DNA from: Woeseiaceae bacterium
GTDB taxonomy: Bacteria > Pseudomonadota > Gammaproteobacteria > Steroidobacterales > Woeseiaceae
Assembly: GCA_021773075.1 (NCBI GenBank)
Contig: JAJFKT010000004.1
Span: 62,001 to 126,000 of the forward strand
Direction of reading: 5' to 3'
Length of the DNA stretch: 64,000 nt
Within the stretch, counting starts at the first letter, position 1. The number at the start of each line of letters is the position of its first letter. Below are positions 24,904 through 38,290 of this stretch, piece after piece. The translations under genes and the position numbers were made by a program. A model generated the notes under the pieces. It was not told the DNA's origin, searched no databases, and saw only the letters and a list, made by a program, of their open reading frames with translations.

Positions 24904-25308
24904 ATGCATGAGTGGATGTTGGGTGCGCTATTGATACTTACCAGCGGGTGGCTGTTCGTTCGTATCCGTCAAAACAAAGCCTCAGAAATCGCAGAGTCGA
25001 AGCCGTCAGTGCAAGACTCCGGACGATATCATGCCGTTGCTATCAAGTACTCGGAAAACGGCTGCGATGCCGCCAAGGCGATGACCGGGCGGCGATTCCT
25101 GTCTTCAGCCGCTCCACGACTGCCGCTACCTGAATGTGACGCTTTGGAATGTCGCTGCCAGTTCGCACAATACAAAGACCGCCGAACAAATCACGATCGT
25201 CGAAGTCCATTTTCGCCGGCCGGGCCGTCTGGATCGACCGGGACTTACGAAAAAGAACGTCGGCAAAGAACTGATCGTCGTACAAACGACGATCAGCCCG
25301 ACTGGTAG
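24904..25308 (+). CDS. conserved small membrane-anchored protein with Cys and DRR motifs, unknown function
   Basis: A 134-residue protein: one N-terminal helix (about 4-21, WMLGALLILTSGWLFV), a linker, then a soluble domain with CDAAKAM, RFLSSAAPRLPLPECDALEC and CRCQFAQYKDRRTNHDRRSPF, ending in a run of arginine pairs (KERRQRTDRR). Four cysteines and repeated D-R-R motifs suggest a metal- or redox-linked fold, but no function is known to me; similar proteins occur in other gammaproteobacteria. The start is ATG at 24904 with GGGGAG 8 bases upstream. The 172 bases before it hold nothing I can assign. Convergent with the DUF2799 lipoprotein gene, 2 bases apart. Confidence 0.75.
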   Translation: MHEWMLGALLILTSGWLFVRIRQNKASEIAESKPSVQDSGRYHAVAIKYSENGCDAAKAMTGRRFLSSAAPRLPLPECDALECRCQFAQYKDRRTNHDRRSPFSPAGPSGSTGTYEKERRQRTDRRTNDDQPDW

Positions 25309-25310
25309 TT

Positions 25311-25943
25311 CTAGTAACCCAGGTCAGCTACAACAACCTGGTAGTGATCCAGCTCAACCTGAGCACGCGCTCGGACGTCGTGAAGCTCCTTTATCTCAGC
25401 CTCAAGTGTGCCTGTGCGTTCGGCCAGATTCTTGAGTTCGACCAGCAGAACAATCCGTTGTTCTTGTGTCGTGTCGTTCGATATTAAAGCGGCCGCGTTA
25501 AGCGCAGCATCTTTTTCGATCTCATCCAGCTCGCGCTCTTTATAATTAATGGAGGACGTGGCGCGATTCACTCTCGAACGCAATGAATACAGGTGATAAC
25601 CAGCATTATAGGCATCAAGAAAACCTGCCTCCTGATTGATGTTACAGACACCATTGTAACTGCCGCCATTTACACCAACGTTGAATCCGCGCCCCGGCTG
25701 GCAATACTCGACCAAACCCTGATCGCGACCACTCTGATAAGCAGAAAAGTCCGGTGTTACACCGTGTTTCGCACACGCTTTCCGGTGTTTTGAAAGGTGG
25801 TCAATCGTGTACCCGCGCGCGCCGTCTTCATATCCGATAGCAGACCAGTCGCTGGTCATGCATTCGTCGCCGCTCATACTCGCACAGCCGCCCAAGCCGG
25901 CAATAACTACAATAAGCAACAAGAGACTAAATTTGCTGTTCAT
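25311..25943 (-). CDS. DUF2799-type lipoprotein
   Basis: A 210-residue lipoprotein. The signal sequence (MNSKFSLLLLIVVIAGLGGCAS) ends in the lipobox LGGC, with lipidated Cys at about residue 20; Ser rather than Asp at +3 suggests outer-membrane sorting. The mature part has TSDWSAIGYEDGARGYTID, HRKACAKHGVTPD and YQSGRDQGLVEYC, the DUF2799 signatures, then a long coiled-coil helix (about 130-200, KERELDEIEKDAALNAAA). The open frame starts 4 codons earlier; this ATG fits the signal peptide better. Function unknown. Confidence 0.85.
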   Translation of the reverse strand: MNSKFSLLLLIVVIAGLGGCASMSGDECMTSDWSAIGYEDGARGYTIDHLSKHRKACAKHGVTPDFSAYQSGRDQGLVEYCQPGRGFNVGVNGGSYNGVCNINQEAGFLDAYNAGYHLYSLRSRVNRATSSINYKERELDEIEKDAALNAAALISNDTTQEQRIVLLVELKNLAERTGTLEAEIKELHDVRARAQVELDHYQVVVADLGY

Positions 25944-26127
25944 GACGAACTCCATTCGATTTTATTCCAAGCCTAATGTCCCATAGATACCGCAGCAAGG
26001 CTGAACCAAAGCTGAAAACCGCGATTTGCGCCCTGCTTCGCGACACCTCAATGTGACTTGGTTCACAGAGTCGCAGGAGGCCCGGAGCTACGCTCAGACG
26101 ATCTTCACCTATTTCGGAATCGGGCAA

Positions 26128-26991
26128 ATGGAACTTGAGGCATTCAGCGGTGCAGCAACCGTCGCGTTGGCGAGCACTATCATTTTCATGCTGATAGCCA
26201 AGACCTGGAATGTTGTTAGCAGAACGATCAGTTCGAGTCCCAGCTTTTCCGACAGAATCATGCATGAAGCGGCGCAGCGTTTCCGCGAAGAGCTCGATCG
26301 TATATCAAGTTCTCAATCGACCTACCTAAGTGGCGTTCTGGTTTTTCTCACGCTATTTGCCGCCGCCTACGTGTTGCAGGCAAAACATCTATTCAACGGA
26401 TATCCATTGTGGCAACTTTATCTACAGCTGGGCTTCCTGATACTCGTTGCCATTTACGCCGCATATTGTTTGGTCAAGACCTTCGTCGCCAAATATCAAA
26501 TGAAATTCCTACGCGACGCGAACGTCGCGATCGGACATCAACTGCAGCAAATGTCTGTGGCGGGCACACGCGTGTTTCATGATGTAGCAACAAGCGCCGG
26601 CATCATTGACCATGTGATTATTAGTCAAAAAGGACTCTATGCGATCAACGTAATTGCGCGCCGATCGCACAAGAGAGCGCACGCGCGACTAAACGACAAT
26701 AGGATCGAATACTCAAACAAGAAAACTGACGGCTCAATAGTCTCCATTGCAGCAAAAACAATTCGCCTGCAAAAGGAATTTCGCGACCTCCTCGGACACA
26801 ACGTGCGGGTTCGCTCCGTAATCGCGGTTCCCGGCTGGGACGTCGGCGAACAATCCAGCGACAATCACCTACTGGTCAACGAACGCACTATTGCAATGCT
26901 CTTGGGCTGGAAAGACAGTAGCGATCACCTCATGAACGAAGATGTCGCCGCATTGCAAACGGAACTAACCAGCCGCTGCGCCCGCGGCTAG
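26128..26991 (+). CDS. membrane protein with NERD-like domain
   Basis: A 287-residue protein (from ATG at 26128; a TTG at 26026 would add 34 residues). It has one N-terminal helix (about 6-24), two further helices (about 66-85 and 97-117) and a C-terminal cytoplasmic domain (about 130-275) resembling the NERD nuclease-related domain: GTRVFHDVATSAGIIDHVIISQKGLYAINV. The Asp of IDH is kept, but the E-x-K catalytic pair expected after GLYAI is replaced by N-V-I, so nuclease activity is doubtful. Cellular role unknown. Confidence 0.72.
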   Translation: MELEAFSGAATVALASTIIFMLIAKTWNVVSRTISSSPSFSDRIMHEAAQRFREELDRISSSQSTYLSGVLVFLTLFAAAYVLQAKHLFNGYPLWQLYLQLGFLILVAIYAAYCLVKTFVAKYQMKFLRDANVAIGHQLQQMSVAGTRVFHDVATSAGIIDHVIISQKGLYAINVIARRSHKRAHARLNDNRIEYSNKKTDGSIVSIAAKTIRLQKEFRDLLGHNVRVRSVIAVPGWDVGEQSSDNHLLVNERTIAMLLGWKDSSDHLMNEDVAALQTELTSRCARG

Positions 26992-27003
26992 AGCTAGCCG
27001 GAT

Positions 27004-27540
27004 TCACGCGATACTTTCCGCAGCCAGCAGAAGTTGCCGCTTCGCTTCATCGAATTGCCCGGCGGCCTTTTTAAGATAGGTTTCCGCTTCTTCATCGTAG
27101 CCATCTGCCGACGCTGACCAAACTCGATTAATGTAACGCTCGCCTGCCGCAAAATTGCTCATGATATCTGCGTAAGTTTGCAAGCCGAATAAGTGCACCA
27201 TGCTTTGGCGTGCATCCGCAAAGCGGCGCAAGTCCTCGCGTAATTTCAGATCAATTCGATCACGCAACACAGCGCCTTTAGTCAAACCGTCATCATTCAG
27301 TTCCTTCAGTACGACGACGATATTGGCGATAGATTCACGCAGCTCCACACGATTATTCTCAAGCACGGTCTCCGAGCGCGCGTGAGCATTAAGCTGCGAC
27401 TTGTATAGCCCTAAACCAATAATGGCGGCAACTGCCATCACGCCGAACATCATCCAGTTCACGTTTTGTACATCCAGAGACGTGGCAAATGCTCCGCCCA
27501 GAAATCCAAGAGCGACCAACAAATATCCGAAATTCTTCAT
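27004..27540 (-). CDS. small membrane protein downstream of OPT transporter, unknown function
   Basis: A 178-residue protein with two N-terminal helices (about 3-20 and 26-44: NFGYLLVALGFLGGAFA, MFGVMAVAAIIGLGLY), then a helical cytoplasmic domain (50-178) with coiled-coil character and a tetratricopeptide-like ending (EAETYLKKAAGQFDEAKRQL). The ATG at 27540 has GGAG 7 bases before it; the open frame begins 10 codons earlier. It starts 13 bases after the OPT transporter stop, so they are co-transcribed, and it may be an accessory subunit (inference). Confidence 0.7.
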   Translation of the reverse strand: MKNFGYLLVALGFLGGAFATSLDVQNVNWMMFGVMAVAAIIGLGLYKSQLNAHARSETVLENNRVELRESIANIVVVLKELNDDGLTKGAVLRDRIDLKLREDLRRFADARQSMVHLFGLQTYADIMSNFAAGERYINRVWSASADGYDEEAETYLKKAAGQFDEAKRQLLLAAESIA

Positions 27541-27553
27541 CGTTTTCTCCGCT

Positions 27554-29269
27554 TCAGGACGTAAGGACAATGCGAGCCGCGTTCCCGACGCCTACCAGCG
27601 CCTCGCCGACAATGAGGCCCGCGGCAATGGGTATACCGACCTCCTCGCTCCAGGTTTTCCCTTTGGTCCGATCCGTAATTTCTCGCGCCAGGGTTCCCAG
27701 CGAATACGTCAGGACAATGTTGAACGGCAAGTAGAAGCCGAGGCCAACCGTAATACCAAGTCCTCCCATGAGCGCAGAAAGTATCCCACCGAGAATCGCA
27801 CCTGCTGCATATTTTTGCGTCGGTACATCACCGCCCATGATGCCGTCGATCGTACTGGCCAAAGCTTGTGCCTGTGGTGCCGGTAACTTCTCGGATCCGA
27901 GTCCATACCCTTCTGCGTTGTGCAAAACAAAGATCACCAGGATTACGACGATAGGACCGAGCCATGCTCCTGCGAATTGACCAATCTGCTGCATGCGAGG
28001 AGTTGCTCCCACCAGATAGCCAGTCTTGAGATCCAGCATCAGGTCGGTTGCTTGTGACATTGCGACGCAGGTAGCGGCACCGACCATAATCGCTGCGACG
28101 ATCGAGTCACCGCGCTCCATCCCGTAAGTAACGATGATGAGCAGAGTGATTCCCACCAGCGTCATACCGGAAAGTGGCGACCAGTTAGTTCGACCAATCG
28201 CCTCTGACAAGATAATGCCGGACATCCAGATCCAGAGAGTACCGACCACTGCCATCAGGATGCCGCGACCAAGACTAACCGTCTCAACAGAAGTTACGGC
28301 CATGTAGCTGAGCAGAACAACCGCGCCAACAATTGCAAAGTAAAGCAGCTTGATCGGCATTTCGTCATTGCTGATCGCCGATTCCACCTTGGAGGCTTTT
28401 TGCATCGAACGAATTGCACTCGAGATCAAAGGAAACGCCAGAATGACGCCCATAATCGCACCACCGATCAACATGCCGATACCCATTGGTCGGTACAGCA
28501 TCAGTCGCAATGGCCCCGGTGTATTGATGATTTCGCCGCTAGCATCGGATGGAAACAGACCCGTGACTGACAGCAATGGCGATAAGAACCAGTACGCAAC
28601 GAATCCGCCAATGATAAATGCGACACCACCTCGGCCTGCGATGAAGCCAACACCGATAGTCATTAGTGACAGGTACCAAATGCCGTTCATATATTCCGGC
28701 AAATTAAAGATAGCGCCAACATTCCAGTTGTCGACACCGGTATCGAGGGTCAAAAAGTGCGCACCGCCACTGATTGCCGCAGCGATCAGTAACATGATTG
28801 CCTTGCGAACACCGGCACCCGGCGATTTCAGAATTGTTGCTACGGCTACGCCGCCCGGATAGGTCAGGCGTTCATAGTCAATCATGTGTTTGCGTAAAGG
28901 AATGATGAAAGCGATACCAAGGTAGGCACCGGCGATACAGCCGAAAGTCAGAACCACCGGGTCGAATTGATCGCCGAACCCAAGCAGGAAAATAGCTGGA
29001 ACTGAAAACATCATTCCGGACGCCGCGCCATTAACGCCACTCGCGATTGTCTGAACGATATTGTTTTCTATGATGCTTTTGCGTCTGAACAATCCCCGCA
29101 AAATGCCGAAACCGAGAATCGCTGCCAGCTCAGAACCTTCAATAGAAAACCCAAGAACCAGAGCCGCATAGCCGATCGACCCGGCGAGAATAACGCCGAT
29201 AAACCAACCGACGATGAGTGCAACCCAGGTCAGCTCCGGATACGGGCGACCGAGAGTGGTATCGCTCAT
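27554..29269 (-). CDS. OPT-family oligopeptide transporter
   Basis: A 571-residue inner-membrane carrier with about 14-16 hydrophobic segments. Family features: the N-terminal GWFIGVILAGSIGYAALVLG region, the motif ERLTYPGGVAVATILKSPG (near 153-171), IGGAIMGVILAFP and a Pro/Gly-rich C-terminal GGLGITVGLGFYLPF. OPT proteins carry small peptides or metal chelates, probably driven by protons; the substrate cannot be told. First gene of a two-gene operon with a small membrane protein. Confidence 0.92.
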   Translation of the reverse strand: MSDTTLGRPYPELTWVALIVGWFIGVILAGSIGYAALVLGFSIEGSELAAILGFGILRGLFRRKSIIENNIVQTIASGVNGAASGMMFSVPAIFLLGFGDQFDPVVLTFGCIAGAYLGIAFIIPLRKHMIDYERLTYPGGVAVATILKSPGAGVRKAIMLLIAAAISGGAHFLTLDTGVDNWNVGAIFNLPEYMNGIWYLSLMTIGVGFIAGRGGVAFIIGGFVAYWFLSPLLSVTGLFPSDASGEIINTPGPLRLMLYRPMGIGMLIGGAIMGVILAFPLISSAIRSMQKASKVESAISNDEMPIKLLYFAIVGAVVLLSYMAVTSVETVSLGRGILMAVVGTLWIWMSGIILSEAIGRTNWSPLSGMTLVGITLLIIVTYGMERGDSIVAAIMVGAATCVAMSQATDLMLDLKTGYLVGATPRMQQIGQFAGAWLGPIVVILVIFVLHNAEGYGLGSEKLPAPQAQALASTIDGIMGGDVPTQKYAAGAILGGILSALMGGLGITVGLGFYLPFNIVLTYSLGTLAREITDRTKGKTWSEEVGIPIAAGLIVGEALVGVGNAARIVLTS

Positions 29270-29451
29270 GGAATAAATCCCTTTTTCTTGTTTGGAGGTG
29301 AGCCTATCACAGCGCTTATTTCATATAGTTCTAAAGGCAGGCGCCCGCTGTGACCCTCAAGAAGACAGGCCTCACAAATTTCCGATCGTATGGTCCGTAT
29401 AGAGGAATAAACGGTTATTATAGTAACTTCGAAGAAAGATCGGTTCCTCAA

Positions 29452-33628
<4,177 letters not shown>

Positions 33629-33632
<4 letters not shown>

Positions 33633-34501
33633 CGTTCGCCGCTCGACTGATTCAGGTAACGAAAGAACTCATTATTTGGATCCAGTACCATCAGGTCCCC
33701 GGCATTACCCAACGACTTTCTGTAGGCATCAATACTGCGGTAAAAGGCGTAGAACTCGGCGTCCTTGGTATACGCGTTCGCATAAATCTCCGCGGCCCGG
33801 GCATCACCCTCACCACGAATAATCTGGCCGTCGCGATACGCTTCAGCCAGCAAAATCGTACGATCCTTGTCGGCAGTAGATCTGATCAATTCAGATCCCT
33901 CCCGACCTTCCGCACGCGTTTCGGCCGCTACCAGTGCCCGTTCCTCGCGCATCTGGTTATAAACGGAATTGCGTACATCGTCGATGAACTCAACTTGCTT
34001 AACGCGGAAATCGACAACTTCTATCCCCAATCCTTTCGCGGTCTCGGCGGCATTGACCAGCATGTCGCGCATCAGTTCGACGCGCTCAACCGAAATCGCC
34101 TCCTGGATCGTACGTTTACCAAATTCGGTTACGATGGAGTTCTTTACGATCTCGCGAAGTCGATCCATAGCGACTTCCTGAAGGCCACCGGTGGATGTGT
34201 AAAACGCGACCTCATCGATAATTTTCCACTTCACGAAATAGTCGACGGTCATCGCCGTACGCTCAAGCGTGAAGACACGCTGCGCAGGATCATCGATTTT
34301 TAAGATCTGGCTCGGAAACTTACTCACAGATTGATACACCGGCCATCTGAAATGTAGCCCGGGTTCGTAGTTGGCCTCAACCACTTTACCCACTGCCAGC
34401 TTGATCGCGAGTTCTCTTTCACCGACCGTGAACGCTGACAATCCAACCGCAACGAAGATCAACCCGAATCCCACTAAAATCGAGAATCTTGAGTTATTCA
34501 T
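33629..34501 (-). CDS. hflC: HflC, FtsH-modulating SPFH/prohibitin-family protein
   Basis: Partner of HflK; the HflKC complex encloses the FtsH protease in the inner membrane and limits its access to membrane substrates. The 290 residues have an N-terminal signal-anchor (about 5-24), then the SPFH domain (about 25-190; RELAIKLAVGKVV, VEANYEPGLHFRWPV) and a long C-terminal helix (EGSELIRSTADKDRTILLAEAYRDGQIIRGEGDARA). It overlaps the hflK stop by 4 bases. Confidence 0.95.
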
Positions 34502-35613
34502 TCTCTTGTCCTCCGTTCGCGGCTGGTGGTCGAACGACCGTCCGATATTGCGTCAATCGGTGACAGCTCTGTTTCACCCGGCCGTGATGTCGAATTCTGA
34601 GATGGCCCCGAATTCGATTGCCTCAATAATTGATCAATGGGCAGATACAACAGATTGCCGCTGCCTTCGGAGTCCAGGATGACCTTATTCGAGCGCCCGT
34701 AGACTTCTTCGATTGCCTCGATATACAAGCGGTCGCGCGTAACCCTTGGGGCCTTCTGATACTCAAACAGCAAAGCTTCAAAGCGTGCGGCCTCACCCTC
34801 GGCATCCGCTATCAGTCGATCCCGGTAGCCCTCTGCATCCTGCAAGACACGTTGTGCCGCGCCTCGAGCGCGCGGAATGATGTCATTGGCATAGGTTTGT
34901 GCCTCGAGCTCATAGCGCTCTTTGTCATTACGTGCTTTTTGCGTGTCGTCGACAGCCTCTTGCACCGACTTGGGATAATCCACGACTCTCAGGTTGATTG
35001 AGGTCACCGTCAGACCTGCACCGTAAGCCTCGAGCGTTTCTTGTAGTTCACCCATTGTTCTTTCAGGTATCTGTTCGCGGCGTTCGCCAATCAACTCCGT
35101 CAAAGTACTGGTCCCGACAACCCCGCGCAGAGCGCTCTCGGTCAGATCATGAAGCGTAACGTCAGGGCCGGCCACCTCGAAGCTGTATTTCACCGGGTCG
35201 GTGCGTCGATACTGCACAACGATATCGATAAATACGTACTGCTCATCCGCTGTCAGCATCTCGGTGCTGAAAGGGTAATTATTGATCAATACGGTATTGA
35301 CGACATCGACTGTCTCTATCGGAAATGGGAGATGCCAACGCAAGCCAGGATCGGTTGTGGTTGTATATGCACCGAAGCGCTGAACGACACCTTTTTCAGC
35401 GGCGTCTACGCGGTAGAGACCTGTCAGTCCCCATCCGATAACCACAAACATGATGATGAGGGCGAAGCCAACACCAGACGTGTTACCGCCACCACCGCCG
35501 ATGATGCTGCCGAATCGCTTTTGCCAGTCGCGCACAATTTGGTCGAGATCGTTTGGCTCGCCATCGTCCCGTTTCCACGGGTCGTGGCCATTGCCAGAGT
35601 CGTTGTTAGCCAT
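34498..35613 (-). CDS. hflK: HflK, FtsH-modulating SPFH/prohibitin-family protein
   Basis: The 371-residue partner of HflC. A Gly/Asp-rich cytoplasmic N-terminus (MANNDSGNGHDPWKRDDGEP) is followed by a single helix (about 52-70, FALIIMFVVIGWGLTGLY), the SPFH domain (about 75-250; EKGVVQRFGAYTTTTDPGLRW) and a coiled-coil tail rich in Ala, Arg and Glu. The Pro/Ser-rich C-terminus is likely disordered. In hfq-hflX-hflK-hflC order; the start lies 9 bases after hflX. Confidence 0.95.
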   Translation of the reverse strand: MANNDSGNGHDPWKRDDGEPNDLDQIVRDWQKRFGSIIGGGGGNTSGVGFALIIMFVVIGWGLTGLYRVDAAEKGVVQRFGAYTTTTDPGLRWHLPFPIETVDVVNTVLINNYPFSTEMLTADEQYVFIDIVVQYRRTDPVKYSFEVAGPDVTLHDLTESALRGVVGTSTLTELIGERREQIPERTMGELQETLEAYGAGLTVTSINLRVVDYPKSVQEAVDDTQKARNDKERYELEAQTYANDIIPRARGAAQRVLQDAEGYRDRLIADAEGEAARFEALLFEYQKAPRVTRDRLYIEAIEEVYGRSNKVILDSEGSGNLLYLPIDQLLRQSNSGPSQNSTSRPGETELSPIDAISDGRSTTSRERRTRE

Positions 35614-35622
35614 AATTAATTC

Positions 35623-36936
35623 TTACTCGTTTGCTGCAGTTGCCGCCACATCAGATGCCGGCTCCAATTGATTTATGTCGAGATTTTCACGCTTTAGGAA
35701 TCGCCGCAAGTCCTTTTCAGCCATACGCAACTCCAAAGTCCAGCTACCGTCGTCCATTACCTCTTCACTAAGGACAGCGCCCAGTTCAAATAGTTTGGCC
35801 CGCTGCCTGCCCTCGGCCGGTTGCAGGCGAATTGTCCTAAAGCTCGTCTTCTGTCGCAAGCGGTTTGCAATGGCAACTTTCAACATCGACAGGCCTTCGC
35901 CCGTTATTGCCGATAGCCAGACCGCACGCCCCTCTCCATGACGATTATTTGTCATTCGAGGCTGCCGATCCAGCTTATCGATTTTATTGTACACCCTTAC
36001 CTGAGGGACTTTGTCCGCATCAAGTTGCTTCAATACGGCATTGACCTGCCTGACACGCTGCCAACGATTCGGATCGCTCGCATCAATCAAATGCAATATC
36101 AGGTCGGCCTCACGAGCCTCTTGCAAGGTCGATTTGAAGGCAGCTACAAGCTCATGCGGCAAATCACGCACGAATCCAACGGTATCGGCCAGTACAACAT
36201 GCTCTCCCTCGGGTAAATCAAGGCGTCGCACAGTAGGATCCAGCGTTGCGAACAATTTGTCCTCTACGTATACGCCAGCATCAGTTAAGGCATTGAAAAG
36301 AGTTGATTTTCCGGCGTTTGTATAGCCCACCAATGCAACGGTCGGGATTTCGGCCTTCATACGATTGCGACGATTCATAGCGCGACGCGTATCGACTGTT
36401 TTCAGCCGGTCATTGAGCTGCCGGATTCGCGCGCCAATTAATCGACGGTCAGTTTCCAGCTGCGTTTCACCCGGACCACGCAGACCGATACCACCTTTCT
36501 GGCGTTCGAGGTGAGTCCATCCGCGAACCAGTCGAGTCGACAAGTGCTTAAGCTGTGCGAGCTCGACCTGAAGCTTGCCTTCGAAACTGCGCGCGCGTTG
36601 CGCGAATATGTCGAGGATCAATCCCGCACGATCCAGTACCCGACACTTCAACTCACGTTCGAGATTTCGTTCCTGGCTGGGGCTTAGAGCCGCGCAGGAG
36701 ATCACCAGCTCTGCGTCGTTTTGCTTGATCAGGGTTTTCAGGTCTTCCAGCTTGCCCTTGCCGATGAAGTAACGCGGATCCGGCCGTTTGCGTGAGGCCA
36801 CGAGCTCAGCAGCCACAGTGGCGCCCGCGGACATTGCAAGCTCTGCAAACTCTTCGCGTTCTGACTCTTCAGGTAACCCGTTGGGACTCGCGTGGATAAG
36901 TACTGCTCTTTCTCCACTTTGCGGTCTCTCAAACAA
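35623..36936 (-). CDS. hflX: GTPase HflX
   Basis: Ribosome-associated GTPase that splits stalled or hibernating 70S ribosomes under stress. The 437 residues have an N-terminal HflX domain (about 1-190; DPRYFIGKGKLEDLK, GETQLETDRRLIGARI), then a TRAFAC GTPase domain with GYTNAGKST (about 203-211), ADTVGFVRDLPHEL (near 250), NKID and a short C-terminal domain. Second gene of the hfq-hflX-hflK-hflC operon. Confidence 0.96.
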   Translation of the reverse strand: MFERPQSGERAVLIHASPNGLPEESEREEFAELAMSAGATVAAELVASRKRPDPRYFIGKGKLEDLKTLIKQNDAELVISCAALSPSQERNLERELKCRVLDRAGLILDIFAQRARSFEGKLQVELAQLKHLSTRLVRGWTHLERQKGGIGLRGPGETQLETDRRLIGARIRQLNDRLKTVDTRRAMNRRNRMKAEIPTVALVGYTNAGKSTLFNALTDAGVYVEDKLFATLDPTVRRLDLPEGEHVVLADTVGFVRDLPHELVAAFKSTLQEAREADLILHLIDASDPNRWQRVRQVNAVLKQLDADKVPQVRVYNKIDKLDRQPRMTNNRHGEGRAVWLSAITGEGLSMLKVAIANRLRQKTSFRTIRLQPAEGRQRAKLFELGAVLSEEVMDDGSWTLELRMAEKDLRRFLKRENLDINQLEPASDVAATAANE

Positions 36937-36971
36937 ATACCACCTCCGGCCGAGGCGGCATCGCCATGTGC

Positions 36972-37220
36972 TTACTCGTCATCGTCTCCAGATTCGTCGT
37001 CCGGCATCGGAAGACGAACATTACGTGACGGTACAACCGTCGATATCGCATGTTTGTAGACCATCTGGTTAACACTGTTCTTGAGTAAAACCACGAATTG
37101 ATCGAAAGAATCCACCTGCCCCTGCAATTTAATGCCGTTCACGAGGTAGATAGAAACCGGGACCTTTTCCTTACGTAAAATGTTGAGGAATGGATCCTGT
37201 AGCGTCTGCCCTTTAGCCAT
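36972..37220 (-). CDS. hfq: RNA chaperone Hfq
   Basis: Hexameric Sm-like protein that pairs small RNAs with mRNAs. It is 82 residues, short as in Pseudomonas rather than E. coli (102). Sm1 ([28 protein letters not shown]) and Sm2 ([12 protein letters not shown]) are intact, and the C-terminus is a brief acidic tail (DDESGDDDE). The strong ribosome-binding site AAGGAG lies 8 bases before the ATG. The 131 bases after miaA contain a CCCGG/CCGGG hairpin (about 37266-37280), probably leader structure. Confidence 0.98.
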   Translation of the reverse strand: MAKGQTLQDPFLNILRKEKVPVSIYLVNGIKLQGQVDSFDQFVVLLKNSVNQMVYKHAISTVVPSRNVRLPMPDDESGDDDE

Positions 37221-37351
37221 ATTGGGTCTCCTTATTCTTGATATTTTTTGTATTCGAAAACTGCCTCCCGGTGGCGCCGGGTGCCCTTTGCAGCTTTCAG
37301 CCTAAGCGATTAAAAAGTCTATCACACGTCAATCGGTGTACGTCGTCCAAA

Positions 37352-38284
37352 TCAAGCCAGATTCGCCGCCAGATGAGCGGATATTGTGTCTGCGACGTCG
37401 ACTTCAAGTGCGTCAACCGAGAACAGCGCCTTTTCCGACCGCAGCCAGGTCAACTGCCGTTTAGCGAGCTGCCGGGTCGCGAACAGAGCGCGATCTCTGG
37501 CCTCAGACTGCGGATAGTCGCCATCCAGATAGGCCCAGAATTGCCGGTACCCGACTGAGCGCATGGACGATGCGTCCCGTTTCAGGCCTGGCCGCCCGCG
37601 TAGGGCCTGCATTTCTTCTTCGAAGCCGCCGGAAATCATCTGATCGAGCCTTTGCTCAATGCGCTCGTGGAGCAGTGCTCGTGGCTCGACCTGAAGGGCA
37701 ATTTTGATGTATTCCACCTCGTCAGAGTCTGCGGCAGCCTCTTTCTGCCAGTGGCTGAGCGGCTTGCCGCTGACGCGAAAAACTTCGAGCGCACGCTGTA
37801 TTCGTTGACTGTCATTGGGATTCAACCTTGCAGCAATCACCGGATCGACACGTTCGAGCTCGGCATGCATAAAAGGCCAGCCCCTCTCCGCCGCAGCTCG
37901 ATCAATGTCAGCGCGAATAGCGTCATTTCCAGCCGGTAAGTCTGCGATTCCTTCGCACAATGCGCGGAAGTACATCATCGTTCCACCCGCCAGAAGCGGA
38001 ATCCGGTGATTTGCAAAGCTGCGTTGGACAGCCGCACGCGCGTCGCGAACAAAGTCGCCGGCCGAATAGCTGTCTTCCGGGTCGCGTATATCGATGAGTT
38101 GGTGGGGTGCACGACGCAAGGTTGCCGCATCCGGCTTTGCGGTTCCTATGTCCATGCCCCTGTAAACAAGTGCTGAATCAACACTGATAACGTCGCATGG
38201 AAATCGTTTACAGAGGCTGACGGCGATATCGGTCTTACCCGATGCCGTCGGCCCCATGAGAAGCACTGCCTTGCGGGTCATCAA
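37352..38284 (-). CDS. miaA: tRNA dimethylallyltransferase MiaA
   Basis: Transfers a dimethylallyl group to N6 of A37 in tRNAs reading UNN codons. The 310 residues are family length. Motifs: MGPTASGKTDIAVSL (about 10-24, P-loop), DSALVYRGMDIGTAKP (near 37), HHLIDIRDPEDSYSA-type (here PHQLIDIRDPEDSYSAGDF), LAGGTMMYFRALCEG and the C-terminal TRQLAKRQLTWLR helix. It starts 6 bases after mutL, and hfq follows, the conserved order. Confidence 0.97.
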   Translation of the reverse strand: MMTRKAVLLMGPTASGKTDIAVSLCKRFPCDVISVDSALVYRGMDIGTAKPDAATLRRAPHQLIDIRDPEDSYSAGDFVRDARAAVQRSFANHRIPLLAGGTMMYFRALCEGIADLPAGNDAIRADIDRAAAERGWPFMHAELERVDPVIAARLNPNDSQRIQRALEVFRVSGKPLSHWQKEAAADSDEVEYIKIALQVEPRALLHERIEQRLDQMISGGFEEEMQALRGRPGLKRDASSMRSVGYRQFWAYLDGDYPQSEARDRALFATRQLAKRQLTWLRSEKALFSVDALEVDVADTISAHLAANLA

Positions 38285-38290
38285 GTCGTC

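Noticed and set aside
37221..37351. Small RNA or riboswitch before hfq
   Set aside because: Only a 5-bp CCCGG/CCGGG hairpin is visible; insufficient for a specific call.
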